Shown: positions 10,361-24,930 of the stretch, piece after piece
How the letters are laid out: each line of letters starts with the position of its first letter
Numbering within the stretch: the stretch's first letter is position 1
Assembly (NCBI RefSeq): GCF_027595985.1
Contig: NC_073303.1
Location: 327,483,679-327,547,678, forward strand
Reading direction: 5' to 3'
Length of the DNA: 64,000 nucleotides
Source: Sorex araneus
Taxonomy: Eukaryota > Chordata > Mammalia > Eulipotyphla > Soricidae
Program-made: the position numbers and the translations under genes
The notes under the pieces: model-generated
What the model was told of the DNA's origin: nothing
Database searches by the model: none
The model's input: the letters and a program-made list of their open reading frames with translations, nothing else

Positions 10361-13300
10361 TGGCCAGGGCTAGAGATTCTTCTAATCATCCTGATAGTTA
10401 ATACAATGTTTTTAAAATACCATGTGTTCTTGAAGAATAGTGTTATTCCATAACTAGGTCAAGTTGTTCCATGACTCAAATAAAGGGCAGTGTTCTTTGC
10501 CAATTTTTAGGGAAAAAAAAATATTACCAGACAGGTTTATAGTTTTAAGACATTTTCTCAAAAAGTATTCCTTAAATATTTATGCATGCTATTTTTATTT
10601 CTATGTAACAATCTTCTATGGGTTGTAATTTAATCCAAAATCATAATATGAATTTATTTTAAGTGTGCTATCTCCAAAATTTCCAAGAAGCTCTGAGATT
10701 TATTTTTGAACATACCAATTTTTGAACAATTTTGAGAATCATTAATCCAGGTGAAAACAAGGTACACAGTAGAAAAATATTAAGCCAAATGGATTCTCTG
10801 TTTCAGGACATTTTTTTTGTTTGGTGAAACCTATGTTACAAACCAAAAGTAGACTAAAGCGACCTAATGAACATTATATAAATCACCTTCCATAATTTCC
10901 ATAGCTGTAAGTGAGAATATGAGGCAGGAAAGACAGTCAGCTCTAAAAGCCATATTATACTTTCACCATCACAGCATTCAATACCAACCATTCTACTCTA
11001 TGCATCATTTAAATAGTACATTAATATGTTTTGTGTCCACGAGGTTATGCAATATGCCCTTGCAATTTTTATGGCTGCAAAAGCAAAGAGGGAATCAAAT
11101 GATCTAGTTTGGTTTTCTATATTCTCTATAAATATATATTTCTATAAATAAATAGGACATTTTCAGTCTCCACAGCACCTCCTGAAGTGAATCATCACCC
11201 ATGAAAAAGATACAAAAACGATCATTTTGTTGTGCTTGATAATTCACCTTACACTGAAAGAGAAACACTTGTTGGAATTTTGTTTCTGTATGCCATTAGT
11301 GATGGGCCTGGAGAATCAGAAAAATGGCAACTAGAGACCAAAATCTAGCTGGAGTCCTGAAATCCTATAACTTCTTCCAGTTAAGAAGGTCAATATCTTA
11401 TACCTATCACCTTTCATTTATCTACAGCTTTACCAAACTCCTGGAGAAATTTCTTTATTTCTTAAAAAGGATGAAAATTCTCTCTTCTTTATATGCAAAA
11501 TGTAAGCTTTTAAAATGACTGTTTCAAATTATCTTATCTAACTCTAATTATTATCTTTTCTAATTCTAATTTCAAATTATTATCTTTTATTATGAAATTA
11601 TTATTTTTATTACCATTTATATCTATTTTTACCTTTTATTATTATAAATAATTCAAATTATTATTTTTATTCTTTGGGTAGAAAATTCTTGGGTTTTTAA
11701 CGTAGTGTATTTTATCATAATGTATTTTCTACTGTTAAGTGAGAAAAACCTAATATTCTTGGGAAAGGAGGTACTTATTGGGGGAATGGCAACTAATTCT
11801 CTTGAAAAAAGGTATTTCTTGGCAAAATTAGAAGTATGATATTGGTTGATATTAATTTTTCAGTAAATATAATTTTCCATCATTTCATCAATATTAATGT
11901 CATCAAAACCCAGAACTCATAAGTGATTTGGTGATTGGAAAGAAAATGAAGAAAATCTGTGGCATGATTTCACTTGGTGAGGTGAATATATTAAATTCTG
12001 ACACAATTTACTGTAAATTCTCAGAGCTTCTGGCATCCAGGACTTGATCCTAGAGGAAGTGACTTTGGAAAATATAAAAACTGGAAACATCTTGAACATT
12101 CTCTCTGTGTATTTTGCATATCTTTTTCTAACATAATACTCCAAACTAATATGCAACATTTTACCTCTGTGGAAAAATCTGTAATAGCTTTAGTTAGGCT
12201 ATCAAGGAGAAGTTGGTATCTTATTTGACAGGAAAGAAATATTTGTGATACTTTCTGATATAATGACAACTCAATCTTCTTTGGTATAAAGATGATAGCA
12301 CAGACTGGAGTCACTGTGATTCTATAGAAATTCAAAACTAATTTTAGTGTGAAAAGTATGCACTTTTTATTTCATAAAAAATCAAGATAAATATTATTTG
12401 TGTCCATTTTGTTCATTTAACACACATTTTGTTTCTGAGATCAAAAGAGTTTCAATGGATAAAATGTTCATCTCTGTGCTTATTTATTGATTTATATATT
12501 AGATATAAGAATGCCTTATTATATTAATTTGAGGCAACTTTTCTCCTTTGCTATGACTCTAAGCTTCAAACAATATAAATATATTATGGATGCTATTGTG
12601 GGTGTATCTGAGTGGTGTGTGCAATTAAAATAAAAGTGGATTGCACTGTTTTGAGATGTGAAATTTAATTCCTTATTATAGTCTTATGGCCCCTAATGAT
12701 ATTGTTCTAAACAATAATGTTTTTTACTTACATGTTTCATCAATTAAGGGTTTCAAACCATAGTGAGGATTTGAGAGACCTGTCACCACAATTCCCAAAT
12801 AATGGGAAAATTATAGGACTCATGTGATGGATCAGAGACACCAATGATGTGAGACTAAAATATCTTGAAGTCACAATTACAGCCCAGAAGATGAGAGAGC
12901 AGAGACAAGAAAGCCACTACTGCCTGTTTGGAACTCACCCAGAACTCTACAGCAATTTGAGGAAACTTTCTCTATCTTGAGACTGTGACCAGAACTTCAG
13001 AGGTAGCAGTAGCTTTTGCTTCCATTATATTTCCCGCACCAAGACTAATACCTGAGGAGTACCAAGCAGTCTACATTCACCATCATCATCACAACTGCTA
13101 ACATCTGCTGAACAATGCCCAGGCTCCATGCAGTCCCTACAGTGGCAGCCCCAATATTTCTGTAGAGAATAGACTTAGGGATGGTGAGGTGGAGAAGAGT
13201 TTCCTGGAAACCATTCAGTGTTAGCTCCCAGTTTATCATATAGTGAAGATGATGAATGAGCACTTTGCCTCTTTTGGACAAATTCTCCACCACGATGCTG

Positions 13301-13607
13301 CAACTCTCATCTCTTCCTCATGATTGTTTGGCAAAAGAGAAGTTACACATTATCTTTGATTGACAGCACAGGTATATTCAGACACTCAAGTGACTCTTCA
13401 TTATAACTTGACAATATTTATTACTCAGGTGTAACTGAGCAGAGTTCAAAGAGTAATCCAAGAATAGTGTATGATGGATGCTTTAGAAAGCTGGATGCAG
13501 GTCACAAATCCTCCAAATTCATTTCTTTGATGAATACACAAACCTGCAGTGATCAAGTTTTAAGAGTATTATTCTATTTGAGCTGCAAGATCAAAATCAC
13601 ACCCAAG
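10361..13607. other. AT-rich intergenic DNA, nothing recognised
   Basis: About 3.2 kb without a gene or clear repeat. A strongly AT-rich patch with repeated attattatcttttatt-like words lies at 11520-11665. The short frames, such as minus strand 12021-12335 and 13045-13293, show no family features. Confidence 0.5.
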
Positions 13608-13647
<40 letters not shown>

Positions 13648-13652
13648 ACACA
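13608..13652. repeat. (CA)n microsatellite
   Basis: About 22 CA units with one TA interruption, immediately upstream of a SINE-A. Confidence 0.95.
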
Positions 13653-13661
13653 CCCACCACT

Positions 13662-13800
13662 CACTGGGCCAGAAATAGTACAGGAATAAAGGAGTTTGCC
13701 TTATACAAAGTCAAACCAAGTTCAATACATAGTACCACAGAAGGTCCCTGAGAACCCCAAGAGATGATCCCTGAGCACACCAGGTGTGGCCCCAAAACCT
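13662..13800 (+). mobile_element. SINE-A copy, diverged
   Basis: gggccagaaatagtacagg head, ggtccctgagaaccccaaga and 'atccctgagcacaccaggtg' body. Its 3' tail has been replaced by the GA repeat that follows. Confidence 0.75.
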
Positions 13801-13803
13801 GAG

Positions 13804-13849
<46 letters not shown>

Positions 13850-13862
13850 AAGGAGAGAGAAG
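13801..13862. repeat. (GA)n microsatellite
   Basis: Near-pure GA tract at the SINE 3' end. It forces a serine/leucine repeat frame on the minus strand. Confidence 0.93.
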
Positions 13863-14012
13863 GGGGAAGAGACAGAGAAAGAAACAAACACTGTCACAGA
13901 TATTAAACATTTTAAGTTTTGCTGTTTGAAAGAAATTCTCTCACACACATGCATGCATGCAAAGTATAATTAAGGTAAATTCTTCCCCATCATCCTTGAG
14001 AGCCCTGGAGTA

Positions 14013-14142
14013 CCTGGAGCAATAGTACAGTGGGTAGGATGCTTAACATCCATGAGGCTGACTGGATTGAGATCCCTGAATGCAGACCCAGGAGTAAGCC
14101 TGGGTGTGGTCCCCAAACCAAAAACAACCAATCAATAAAATG
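14013..14142 (+). mobile_element. SINE-A with internal deletion
   Basis: Head tacctggagcaatagtacag is followed by a shortened body (gacccaggagtaagcctggg) and an A-rich end. The 'cccatatggtcccctgagc' block is missing. Confidence 0.78.
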
Positions 14143-14224
14143 AGAGCATAGGACTAAGCAGTGATGAACTGCTTGGATGGACTGATTAGTGATATACGCA
14201 AATCACATTAAGTCTCCTTAAAAT

Positions 14225-14325
14225 GTGTTTTCTGATTCAACATTTGCATTCTGCATTTCTAATAATCCTAGATGATCCTGATGCTGCTGATCTCAGGGCC
14301 ACATGTTGCGAACCAAGAATACTTG
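14225..14325 (-). mobile_element. hAT-Charlie-type MITE fragment
   Basis: The plus strand reads gcatttctaataatcctaga, tgatcctgatgctgctgatc and 'cagggccacatgttgcgaac'. This is the antisense of the widespread MER5-like motif (…agcatcacctggga…tgttagaaatgc). Confidence 0.6.
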
Positions 14326-16165
14326 AAGGTCTCTTTTTGTTCTAAGTGTCTTAACATCTCTGCCAGTGACAGACTTGACTCCTTCCTCCCTAGACCAGAG
14401 CATCTTCCCAGCTGCCCCTGACTCTACAGAGAAGTTATCCATATAACCTCTCACATACCCGGTTCTGTGCCTTCAATTCACCAGTCCAACTCTATTCAGG
14501 TCAAGAGAGGAAACAACTAACCTTTTCTCCTCAGAGATCACTTTCTTCAAAGTCCTCTTTCCTTACATGGATCCTAAATGCTTCTTTTGGTAAATGTATC
14601 TAATACACCAATTAGGCCAGGCCCTTTAATTCTTCCCTTTCCACAAGAATATTTCCAAACAGCTTTTTTCCAGACATCACTCCTCAGTGCACACGTCACT
14701 CATTTCAGAGCCTTCCCAGAATCCTCAGACTCAGCTGTTCTTGTTTGCTGCCCCTCTGAACAATCACGGCATTCTCTTTCAATTCCTTTGTAAGACTTAG
14801 CAAGTTTTAAAATGATCTTACCTAGTAACTTATTTGCTCTCTTCCCATGAGAGATTTCATTGCACTGTGTGCCATTCTATCCTCAGTATCTAAAAAACAC
14901 AGAAAGTATGAAGCACTCATGGAAAGTACAATAGGAAGTACTGACTAAGTAAATAGTGCATTCCATTTATTCCCCAGTTGAAGAAGGGGGCCTCTTCAGA
15001 CATTTCATTTCTTTTCCTCTATGATGAAAGCTTTTGAATCTAAACTCGTTAGTACTTTTCAAAACATGGGAAGTGGTCTTGATCATGAACTTGATACTAG
15101 AATGAGTTTACATGAATGGTCTTGATCATGAACTTGATACTAGAATGAGCTTATGTGAGTTTGCAAACGTAAGTTCTCGAAAGTGATGCTGAGTTCTCTC
15201 TCCCAGAAGCTCATTTGTGGGGCTCTGGAGAGCAGAGAAAGAGGCAAGAACTGTCCCTCTGGTATGCAGAGTCCATGGGGAAGAGCTAGAAGCACAAACT
15301 ACGTAATCTCATCATTGTAAGAAAATCCCAAGGCCAACTGCATCCCAACTGTAGACAACTTTTCTTGGGCTTCTAAGTTCTGTTGTTCCATCCAGATTCT
15401 CTTTCTAGTGTTTGCCCTCTCCCTTACTATACACCAAAAGAAATCAAATGGGGTTTTCATACTTTTGTTTTCTTGGGTTCTTTCATTCTTTACATGAGTC
15501 ACAAAAAATTTGTGAGACTATCAGGTGTGTTGTTGGGAGATTGCAGATGAAAGAGAAGTTGCCTAGTTAAATCTGAATTTCAAATATTCCATTTTAGTAT
15601 ATGTTACATAAATTATTTTTATTTGCTGAGTCTAGCACTTTATTTATCATTACCTCTGTCACATTTTCATATTTTTGTGCTGCTTTAAATGACTGGTTTA
15701 TAAAGAGGTAAAGAAGGAGCAAGGAAAAAAGAGCAAGATGCAGTGCTTCCTAGATTCCACTTTGGCTTCTGGTGTAGGGATGCTCTTGAACTTCCAGTCT
15801 GAACATTCTGTGCTTGCTTGTATTTTGTAAACTGTTAATTTGTCTGTAGAGAGACACGAATTTCAAATGGGGCTTTTTGTAAACCCACTGACACAAAAGG
15901 GCCCTGCAAAGTGAGCAAAGTAGAAAAGAAAAATGTATTTTCTCTCTCCTGGAAACAAACTTTCTTACATGGCATTGGGCGTATGGCAGTTAATAGGTAG
16001 TAGTTCAGTCACAATTACTGATCCTGTAATTCTATTCTAGAGAGTTGTGCAGATACAGTCCCCTGTAGACCCTGGTAAACATGAATAGAATGGGAGAGTG
16101 ATGGTACAGAGTTGGGGCTAGGGGAAGGTGTCAAAATGTCAGAATTAACAAGAACGGGAGCTTAT
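14326..16165. other. Intergenic DNA with a 43-bp tandem duplication
   Basis: No gene recognised. At 15074-15150 a unit starting tggtcttgatcatgaacttg is present twice in tandem, the second copy cut short. Confidence 0.5.
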
Positions 16166-16350
16166 CATGAGCTTATCACCATCATGAGTGCTTACCTGAT
16201 GAAAAACATTAATTTACATAAACTTCTTAAGAAGTACATCAATGAACGGTAGATATGAGGTAGGTGTTGATATCAGTTGGGGAAACTGAGGCAGGTGAGA
16301 TTAAGTCATTTAAATAAATTAAGTAGTAAATGGAAGATACAAGCTAGTTC
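16166..16350 (-). mobile_element. MIR-like element
   Basis: The plus strand carries 'gatatgaggtaggtgttgat', ggggaaactgaggcagg and attaagtcatttaaa. These match the antisense MIR core (…aaactgaggca…). Confidence 0.6.
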
Positions 16351-18600
16351 CAGAACTAATGCTACTAAATTCCCTCTGTTTTCCAGCATTTGATCTATGA
16401 GAACAAGGTTTATGCAGAGGTTGGAGTGTTGAGCTATTGACATAATAAATCCAGAGACTATAGTTAATAATACTGCATGAATATTTAAGGTTCAGGGTAG
16501 ACCTTCAAAGATTTCATCACAAGAAAAAAGTTATTTTTACTGTGAGATGATGGATATGAACTTGATTTATCCTGGTGACCACATCATATTATATACAAAT
16601 ATTATATACAAATATTGTACAATGCACCTAAAACTAATGTCATGTTATATTCAGCAATATGTGAATAATAATAATCATAATAAAAGCCTTTCCTACAGCA
16701 TACCCCTGAAGACCAAGAGGTGTCTAGATGGGTAAGCCACTTAAACTCTGTTTCTTTCTGCACTTCCGCCCCTGTTCTGGGAACATAGGCTGATTGGTAA
16801 ACCAAGCCGAGTTCTATTGATTAAATGATCAGGGGAAGTCAATGGGTTGAGAATAAGTTGTGCTACTGAATATATCACATGAAGTTTATTTTAAAGAAAG
16901 AAGAAGTTCAAGTTTCAGGTGAAAGTTTAATCTCACCAAACTAAGGCTGACCCTTCTCCTCCTCCCCCACGCCCCACCCCTACCCAGGCAATATTAAGAC
17001 TTTAATATCCTTACAAGTTCCCAATGCTGTGCTCCACGTTCCTGAGACACCAGTGAATTATTATGATTAGGTGGCGCTTCGCCCCCAGGCCTCTTCAGGG
17101 TGAAAGGGTACTCCATAACCACAGAAATCATCCAAACTAAAACAGACAGTGAGATTAGGACAATAAGTGCAGAAGGGCCGACAGCATCAATATCCCTTTA
17201 AAAATAACTCACATAACTTGGAAATGTACAGTGTTACTATTACTTAAAGGGAGGAATAAAGGAGTCCAATGCAACAGTTGTGAACTCTTTGATTTCCTCT
17301 GATACCCTAAGCTGAAAACAGGAGAAATTACTGAGGTTAAATAGCACAGTCCCAAGTTTCAGAGACCTGAGCTTGGGAAGAAATCTTTGAATAATAAACC
17401 ATAGATCGTATTGCAGTCATCAACATAAAATAAAGCTAGTTAGGTTACAAGGCCTGTTTTGTCACGCAAGGGTGTTTTGGTTTTTTTCCTTATCCAGATC
17501 CCTCAAGTGATTTTTAAATGCGCAAAGGATGGCTATAATTTATGCAGACATTAGAAACGACTAACAGCTTAATCCACACAAACTCCTAATGAAGTTCTGT
17601 GGCACTATTCCCATTTACACAGCTCAGCAGCCGTCCACACAGGAAGTCCACACAGGGACTTGATTTATATGGTCCCTGGCAGCCAGCTGTGTAATGAAAT
17701 AGGATCTCAGACCCAATCTTTGTACAAAATACCAGATTGCTGCTGGATTCAAAAAATCTCAACGCTCCAACCCAAACAAGACAAACTTAACCGCCCCCCC
17801 GCAAAGACACACACACGGAGACCCTACTAGACCTAGTTATCTCTCCTTTGCATTAATTATTTTAAAAGGAAAGGGTCCTTGGAGGATTTAAAACTTTCCC
17901 TTGTTTCCTAGTGTGCTGAATCCGAATAAGGGAGAGAGACAGGCGGAAGAAGGTGGGTGAGCGCTGCACATCCTAATTGCAGATTCATTATTTGCTTGGA
18001 AAGTGTGACGAGGCCACTTTCGAAGCAGGCGAATGCTGAGTTTCAAGGAAATTCACCCCTTCCAGTACCCTCTCCCTACTATCCCCATACCAATATCTCG
18101 AAACCTGTAATTTTGGTCTTTATGGCTTTGGGGGAGAGCAGATGACCTCGCTTTAAACAGAAGTGGGTGTTGTGCACAGCGACGAACGATCTGGAAGAGG
18201 AATCGGGGGAGGGTGGAGCGGTCAAACCTTCCTGTGTGGGTGCTCGTGGGTCCTTCATGAGCAAACTCAAAATACCCAAGCCCCCCCATTTCTGTCTGGA
18301 CCCCAAGTTCGGAGAGCATCGGTTTCCCCTCCCTCTCGGTGGCGCTCATTCTGAACCCCGGTCGCCTTCTTTCAATAGATAATTGAAAAAATGTTCTTAC
18401 TTTCTCAATACTCCGTGGGGAAATTCCACTTTGAAATTCTCTGTTCCCTGACATTTTTACTTTGCAGTTGAGAGGCCAGGGATGAGCGAAGAAAAGGAAA
18501 AGGCGCTCTCCTAGATCTTCTAAATGACGTAGGGACTTTGGACATCCTCCACCCCACCCCCAGCCCCCGCCGCACCCCTGCCCCCTTGGATTTTAAACCC
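16351..18600. other. Non-coding DNA upstream of the TMEM200C island
   Basis: No SINE or L1 is recognisable across about 2.2 kb, unlike most of the window. Such repeat-poor flanks often hold conserved regulatory DNA, but no specific site can be named from sequence alone. Confidence 0.4.
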
Positions 18601-18906
18601 TGATTCCTGGAGAATCCGACTCCTCCCGGCTGGCTGCCGGTGGCCCCGGGCAGGGGCGGGCGGGAGGCCGGAGGATGAGCCCCGACACCCGCGGGAACCT
18701 GCGCGGAGCCCCGAGCAGCCGGGGTCCGGGGGAGACGCGGGTCTTTGCCTAGCCAGGGTGCGCGGCGGCGCTGGGGACCGCCGGCGGCGGGGCCACAGTC
18801 CCGCGCTGCGTGCGCGCAGCCGCCCGAGTTCGCTAGGGGACAACTTACTGTGCGAGCGGTGCGTCCCCGCCAGCAACTCCCACCCTGCAGGGGGGCCGCG
18901 GGGCCG

Positions 18907-18937
<31 letters not shown>

Positions 18938-18943
18938 TGTGTG
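18907..18943. repeat. (GT)n microsatellite in the CpG island
   Basis: About 18 GT units with one AT interruption, inside the presumed promoter region, so length variation could touch the promoter. Confidence 0.93.
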
Positions 18944-19584
18944 GAGGTGGGGGGACAGCCGAGGCAGCGTCGCGTCCCCGAGTGCCCGCAACAAAAGAGG
19001 AGCGAGAAGTGGGAGGGCGGGCGGCGCGCGGGCGGGAGCGGGGCGCCGCGCGCTCGGTGCAGGTGGGGCGACGCTCGCGGGGGCAGCCGGCTCGGGTGCA
19101 CCCGGCCCGCGGCTCAGACAGGTAGTTGCAGGCGCAGGGACGCGGCTCCCCGCGGGCCAGGCCGCGGCCGGGTGCAGGTGGGGGGCGCTGCGCTTCCTCG
19201 AGGGGACGCACGGCGGCCGGGAGGGGGAGCGGGAGGGGGCGAGCGCCGGGAGGCGGGCGGGGCCGAGCGGGGCGCGGGGAGCCCCCGAGCCCGACGGGGA
19301 CCGATTGCCATCCTGCAGCGATTTCCCTGTGTCATGGCTCCGGTCTCTTAGCAACGGGCGCGAGTCGGGCGGCCCGGAGCCGCCGCCGCCCCAACTCCGC
19401 CCGGCGCGGCCACACAAAGAGGCGCGGGATGCTCCGGACCTGACACTTCCCAGCAAGTCGCGGAGATGGCTCGGGCCGCGGCGCCCCGCGCTCCGCCCGC
19501 GGCCCGGGCTGAAAAGTTTCTCCATGCTGCCTTTGTGTCGCCCGGGCGCGCGGTCGCCGGCCGCCCGCCGCGCCAGCCTCGCCG

Positions 19585-19592
19585 GGTAAGTG
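19585..19592 (+). other. TMEM200C: Candidate splice donor of TMEM200C non-coding exon 1
   Basis: The sequence gccgg|gtaagtgag has a near-consensus donor with the cut after 19585. It sits at the 3' edge of the CpG island. Paired with the acceptor at 22314 it would remove a 2729-bp intron (19586-22314). Both sites are in the 5' UTR, so no reading frame constrains the pairing. Confidence 0.6.
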
Positions 19593-19638
19593 AGCGACGT
19601 CGGCGGCTTCTCTGCTGCCATTTTGAGCGACTCTCCGT

Positions 19639-19664
19639 CCCGCCCGCCCGCCCGCCCGCCCGCC
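19639..19664. repeat. (CCCG)n short tandem repeat
   Basis: Six tandem CCCG units plus a partial, just inside the presumed intron 1. Confidence 0.9.
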
Positions 19665-19720
19665 AGCCCCCGGCCCCGGGCTGGGGCACACCCAGAGTCC
19701 CCTCCATCATTTCTTTTTTT

Positions 19721-22314
19721 TTTTCTTTTTAAATTTTAAGTCCTGGGCGGGCTGCGCGGGGACACGCGGCCCGGGAGGACAGCGAGCTCGGGATTGCCCT
19801 CACTGCGCCCCTGCCCGCCTCTTTCCAGCTGCTGCACTCGTGACTCCTGCGGGATAGAAGCAGACGGGAGAGAAGGGCCAGGGGCTTCGCTGCCCTGTCC
19901 ACCGGGGTGTCCAGCGGGAGGGTCGGGGTAGGAAGAGGGGACGCCGGGGACGGAGGCGCTCTGAGCCTCAGACCCCCGAGCAGCGCTTCCTCCATCCCCA
20001 TCGGAGAACTTGAATGTCTCTCTTGGCAGCAGTTGTATTTTTAGACATCCCTTTCCCCATCCTCCATTCTCTGCCGCGGGCAGACCCGCACCCGGCCGCG
20101 CCTGGCTGCAATCGCTAAGTTTGTTTCCCTTCCTTGGCGGAGAGGGGCAGCCCCCAGCCGGGGCTCGCCTGCGCGGACCTTTGTCAGGATTTCTGGTCCG
20201 GTGGCGATACAGTCGGGAGTTCAGCCTTCAGCAGCGCCGAAGGCGTAATGAACCCGGGAGTTGATGACTAGCTGTTGAACTAATTTTATAGGTCTCCCAC
20301 CCCGATCTTCTTGGCATTCTAACCAGGGCCAGAGCTGCCTCGCCTCGCTTCACGGGTCCCTTCCTTCCTCCGCGGGTGCAGCTTTTCAGTGTCCCGGTGC
20401 ATCATATTAGCACCCAGAGAAAGCTACTCTGCTGAGTCTGGGTTTGCTTCTCAAATGTCTAGCTCCTAAACCCCCCAAATATATCACAGATCTCCAGATT
20501 ATTGCGGGGAAAATGTTGGAGTCTGGGGATTACTTACAACAGCAGTTTCTATGATAGAACTACACAGTAAATGTGCTGGGGCTGAAGGGGGAGTGGTGTT
20601 AATGGGTCAAGTGTAAGCTACTCCTTTAAAAAAATCACACAGATTCTCTACTTAGTGCTGCAGGTGCGCCTTTAAAACAAAATTTAAACGGTTTACAAAT
20701 CTCTTTACTGGCCCTGTTTAACCTTTTGTAGATGGTCTCTTCTTATTGAAAACCAACTAAGTTTCAATGATACACTGAATTGCTGACATTATAAAGAGCT
20801 GATTTCCATTTGTTTTTTCATTGGTGGAGAACAGATCCTGCCTAGACTGATATACTAGAGGAATCCAGAGCCAAAGCTATTTATCCAGGGCCAATTAAAA
20901 GCAAATTCTACCTGAGTGACCCCACATATTAGAAAGGCAGTTTATTATAATTATCCTAAAATATCTCATCACTTGATAAAGAATAAAATGCCAAGTGGTT
21001 ATGAGTGATGCCCAAGCCTTTCAAATTCTTATAATGGCCTTAATGTGGCTGTCTCCATTAGGGGAGGGAACACAACCAGTGGGCAGAGAGGGGTTTACTC
21101 TGGTGATCCAGCAAGATTGAAAAATTTGGAAGCTAGCAGATGTCCACAAATACTCATCTGCGCAATGACCTATCCTGGCTTTATTACAAACAAGGAAAGT
21201 TCCTATAGGATAGTCCATAGACAGCTGCCACCCTCCCTCCTCACCTAAAAAATGACCTCATGAGAATAAGATGAAAACATCTCTCACTCCGGGAAATGCC
21301 ATTCTACAAACCATTATGATTATGTAGTCTGCTGCACCTACTTAATTGCCTACTCATTTGAATATCAGGATCCTGAAGAGTGCTGTTGGCACATTAATAA
21401 GGGGTCAGAAAGCTATTATGGCAGAATAGTTTTAAGATGGTAATTTCCCCACATGAGGAAGATGATCTTTTTCTGGGAGATTTTAGGAGCCTCCTCACAA
21501 TTCCCTGAGAGATGGAGCACAGGCTACCTTTCCGGGAGATCCTTTGCGGAAGAGAGGAGGCCAGGGGAAGGGCTCAGTTACATAACCAGTTACCTCAAAC
21601 TAAATATTCCATCCCAAGAAGCTGTCCAGATGTTGCAGAAAAGAGGGGAGCAAAGGGTTGGGAGAGAGATTGGCTTGCCTTTTAGCAGTAGGAGCAGTAA
21701 TTGGTGGACACAACTTTGTGAAGGGATTTATTGCCCAAGAATCCTCCCTGCCCCCTTTCTGTGTTCTCCCAGCAGCAAATGCTCTATTAAATTTCATGTA
21801 AATAAACCGTCTTCCCACCTGCATGTGACTTTTGCTTCTCATTCAGGAAAGTGCAACCCCACATACTTTTATAAAATAGTAACTTTAGGGGACAGTTTCA
21901 GTGACTTTCACGCCTCTCGGAGTTGAAAGGCTGTTCCCTCATCTGATTCCGGAGGGAGGGTCAAAGGGGGAAGACTTTAGTTACTAAAGTCCCCACCATT
22001 TATTATAATTTTTAAAATTGGTATTAATGGCCAGGACTCCTTTGGCTGTGAGCCAGAAGGGCTTGCCATGGACAGTGCTGGAATATTATCTAGAGTGTCC
22101 GAGGCTGGGGGAGGGCCCCTCGGTTCTAACAACATCCCCCTCCCCTGATACACTAGTCCCCCTGGGACCACCCGACCCCACCCCTGCCAGGGCACTCGGA
22201 TTTGTGGGTGCAAGGCCCCGAGACGGACCGAGGCCACCCACACGGTGGGACCTGGGCGCGGGACAGCTGCTGCAGCCGCGCCAGTGCCTCTGACGGTGTC
22301 GCTCTGCTTTGCAG
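19721..22314 (+). other. TMEM200C: Presumed TMEM200C intron 1
   Basis: Repeat-poor sequence between the CpG-island donor and the acceptor before the coding exon. G+C falls at about 20300 and rises again from about 22130. The pyrimidine-rich gctctgctttgcag ending at 22314 is a good 3' splice site. The open frames here (for example 21453-21926) show no domain. Confidence 0.5.
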
Positions 22315-24124
<1,810 letters not shown>

Positions 24125-24930
24125 GGCCGGGGGGAGGGGGCACGGGGGAGGGCGCAGTGGCAGGAGGCGAGGGCAGGAGGGAGCCCCCTTGGAATCCGCG
24201 GTCTTAGCTGTTCCCTCTCCGCTCGGTGAACTTGGGTGAGGAGAGCGTCCAATTCCCAAAGAGCTGCAGAATGTTATTCTTGAATTGCTTTCTCAAGACT
24301 CCTGTAGATAACTCCAAGCAATTTTTTTTAAAGCAAACTAGTATTTTATGTCCGATGGTGATTGTATGTTCCATGAAAACCAAATGTATTAACGGGTCAG
24401 CGATCTAGTTCGTTAGATAAAAATAATTAATTTTCTTAGGCTCAAAATAATATATTTTTTACAGTAACTGTGCACTTTACTCCTTTGTTTTTTGTTTGTT
24501 TTTCATCCCTAACTCCCTCAACTCTGCCGGTTTTGTCTGTAGCTGCTCCTGAGTGACAAGCTTTTTTTTTTTCCCCCTTCTATACTTTGGCAGAGCATAA
24601 AAGGGTTTGTCTCAGTTCTCCCAGAACTGTTTTTACTAAATGATGTCAAAGCCAAAAGCATGAGTGTGTCATGAAAGAGCACTTTCCTTGCTCCACCCCA
24701 CTCTTTTATCCACCTGCCCTAAAGCCTCTTTTATTTTTTAAAAGGGTGTTTACACTTTGCTACTGGGGTATCTAATGGAGACCTGAGGGGCCAGCATCTA
24801 GAAAGATTGTTACTTCCAAAATTCACTATATCCAGTACATGATACTTTATTGAGTATTATCTATCATACCTGTATTGAAATAGCATTAATATTAAAAATA
24901 TTTTTTAATAAAACAAGTTTCCAGTTAAAC
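24125..24930 (+). other. TMEM200C: Probable TMEM200C 3' UTR
   Basis: G+C drops sharply after the stop codon. AT-rich sequence runs on without repeats as far as the polyadenylation signal at 24907. The real transcript may extend further. Confidence 0.5.
24907..24912 (+). promoter_or_regulatory. TMEM200C: Candidate poly(A) signal AATAAA
   Basis: First canonical AATAAA downstream of the TMEM200C stop, about 780 bases into the presumed 3' UTR. Confidence 0.45.

Larger units (their letters stand above)
18620..19720 (+). promoter_or_regulatory. TMEM200C: CpG island, probable TMEM200C promoter and first exon
   Basis: An abrupt rise in G+C with dense CpG dinucleotides and repeated GC-box-like words (gggcgggcgg at about 18656 and 19018, gcgggcggggc at about 19255). 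There is no convincing TATA box, so a dispersed CpG-type promoter is likely. It lies about 2.7 kb upstream of the coding exon on the same strand, with a strong splice donor at its 3' edge. The many open frames here on both strands are products of GC richness. The exact transcription start cannot be read from the sequence. Confidence 0.7.

Noticed and set aside
13045-13293. 82-codon minus-strand frame as a small gene or retrocopy
   Set aside because: Composition is plausible, but no motif, poly(A) tail or flanking duplication was found.
18405-19710. Several 100-270 codon frames on both strands in the CpG island
   Set aside because: Composition-driven; they overlap each other in all frames and consist of Pro/Arg/Ala/Gly repeats plus the translated GT microsatellite.
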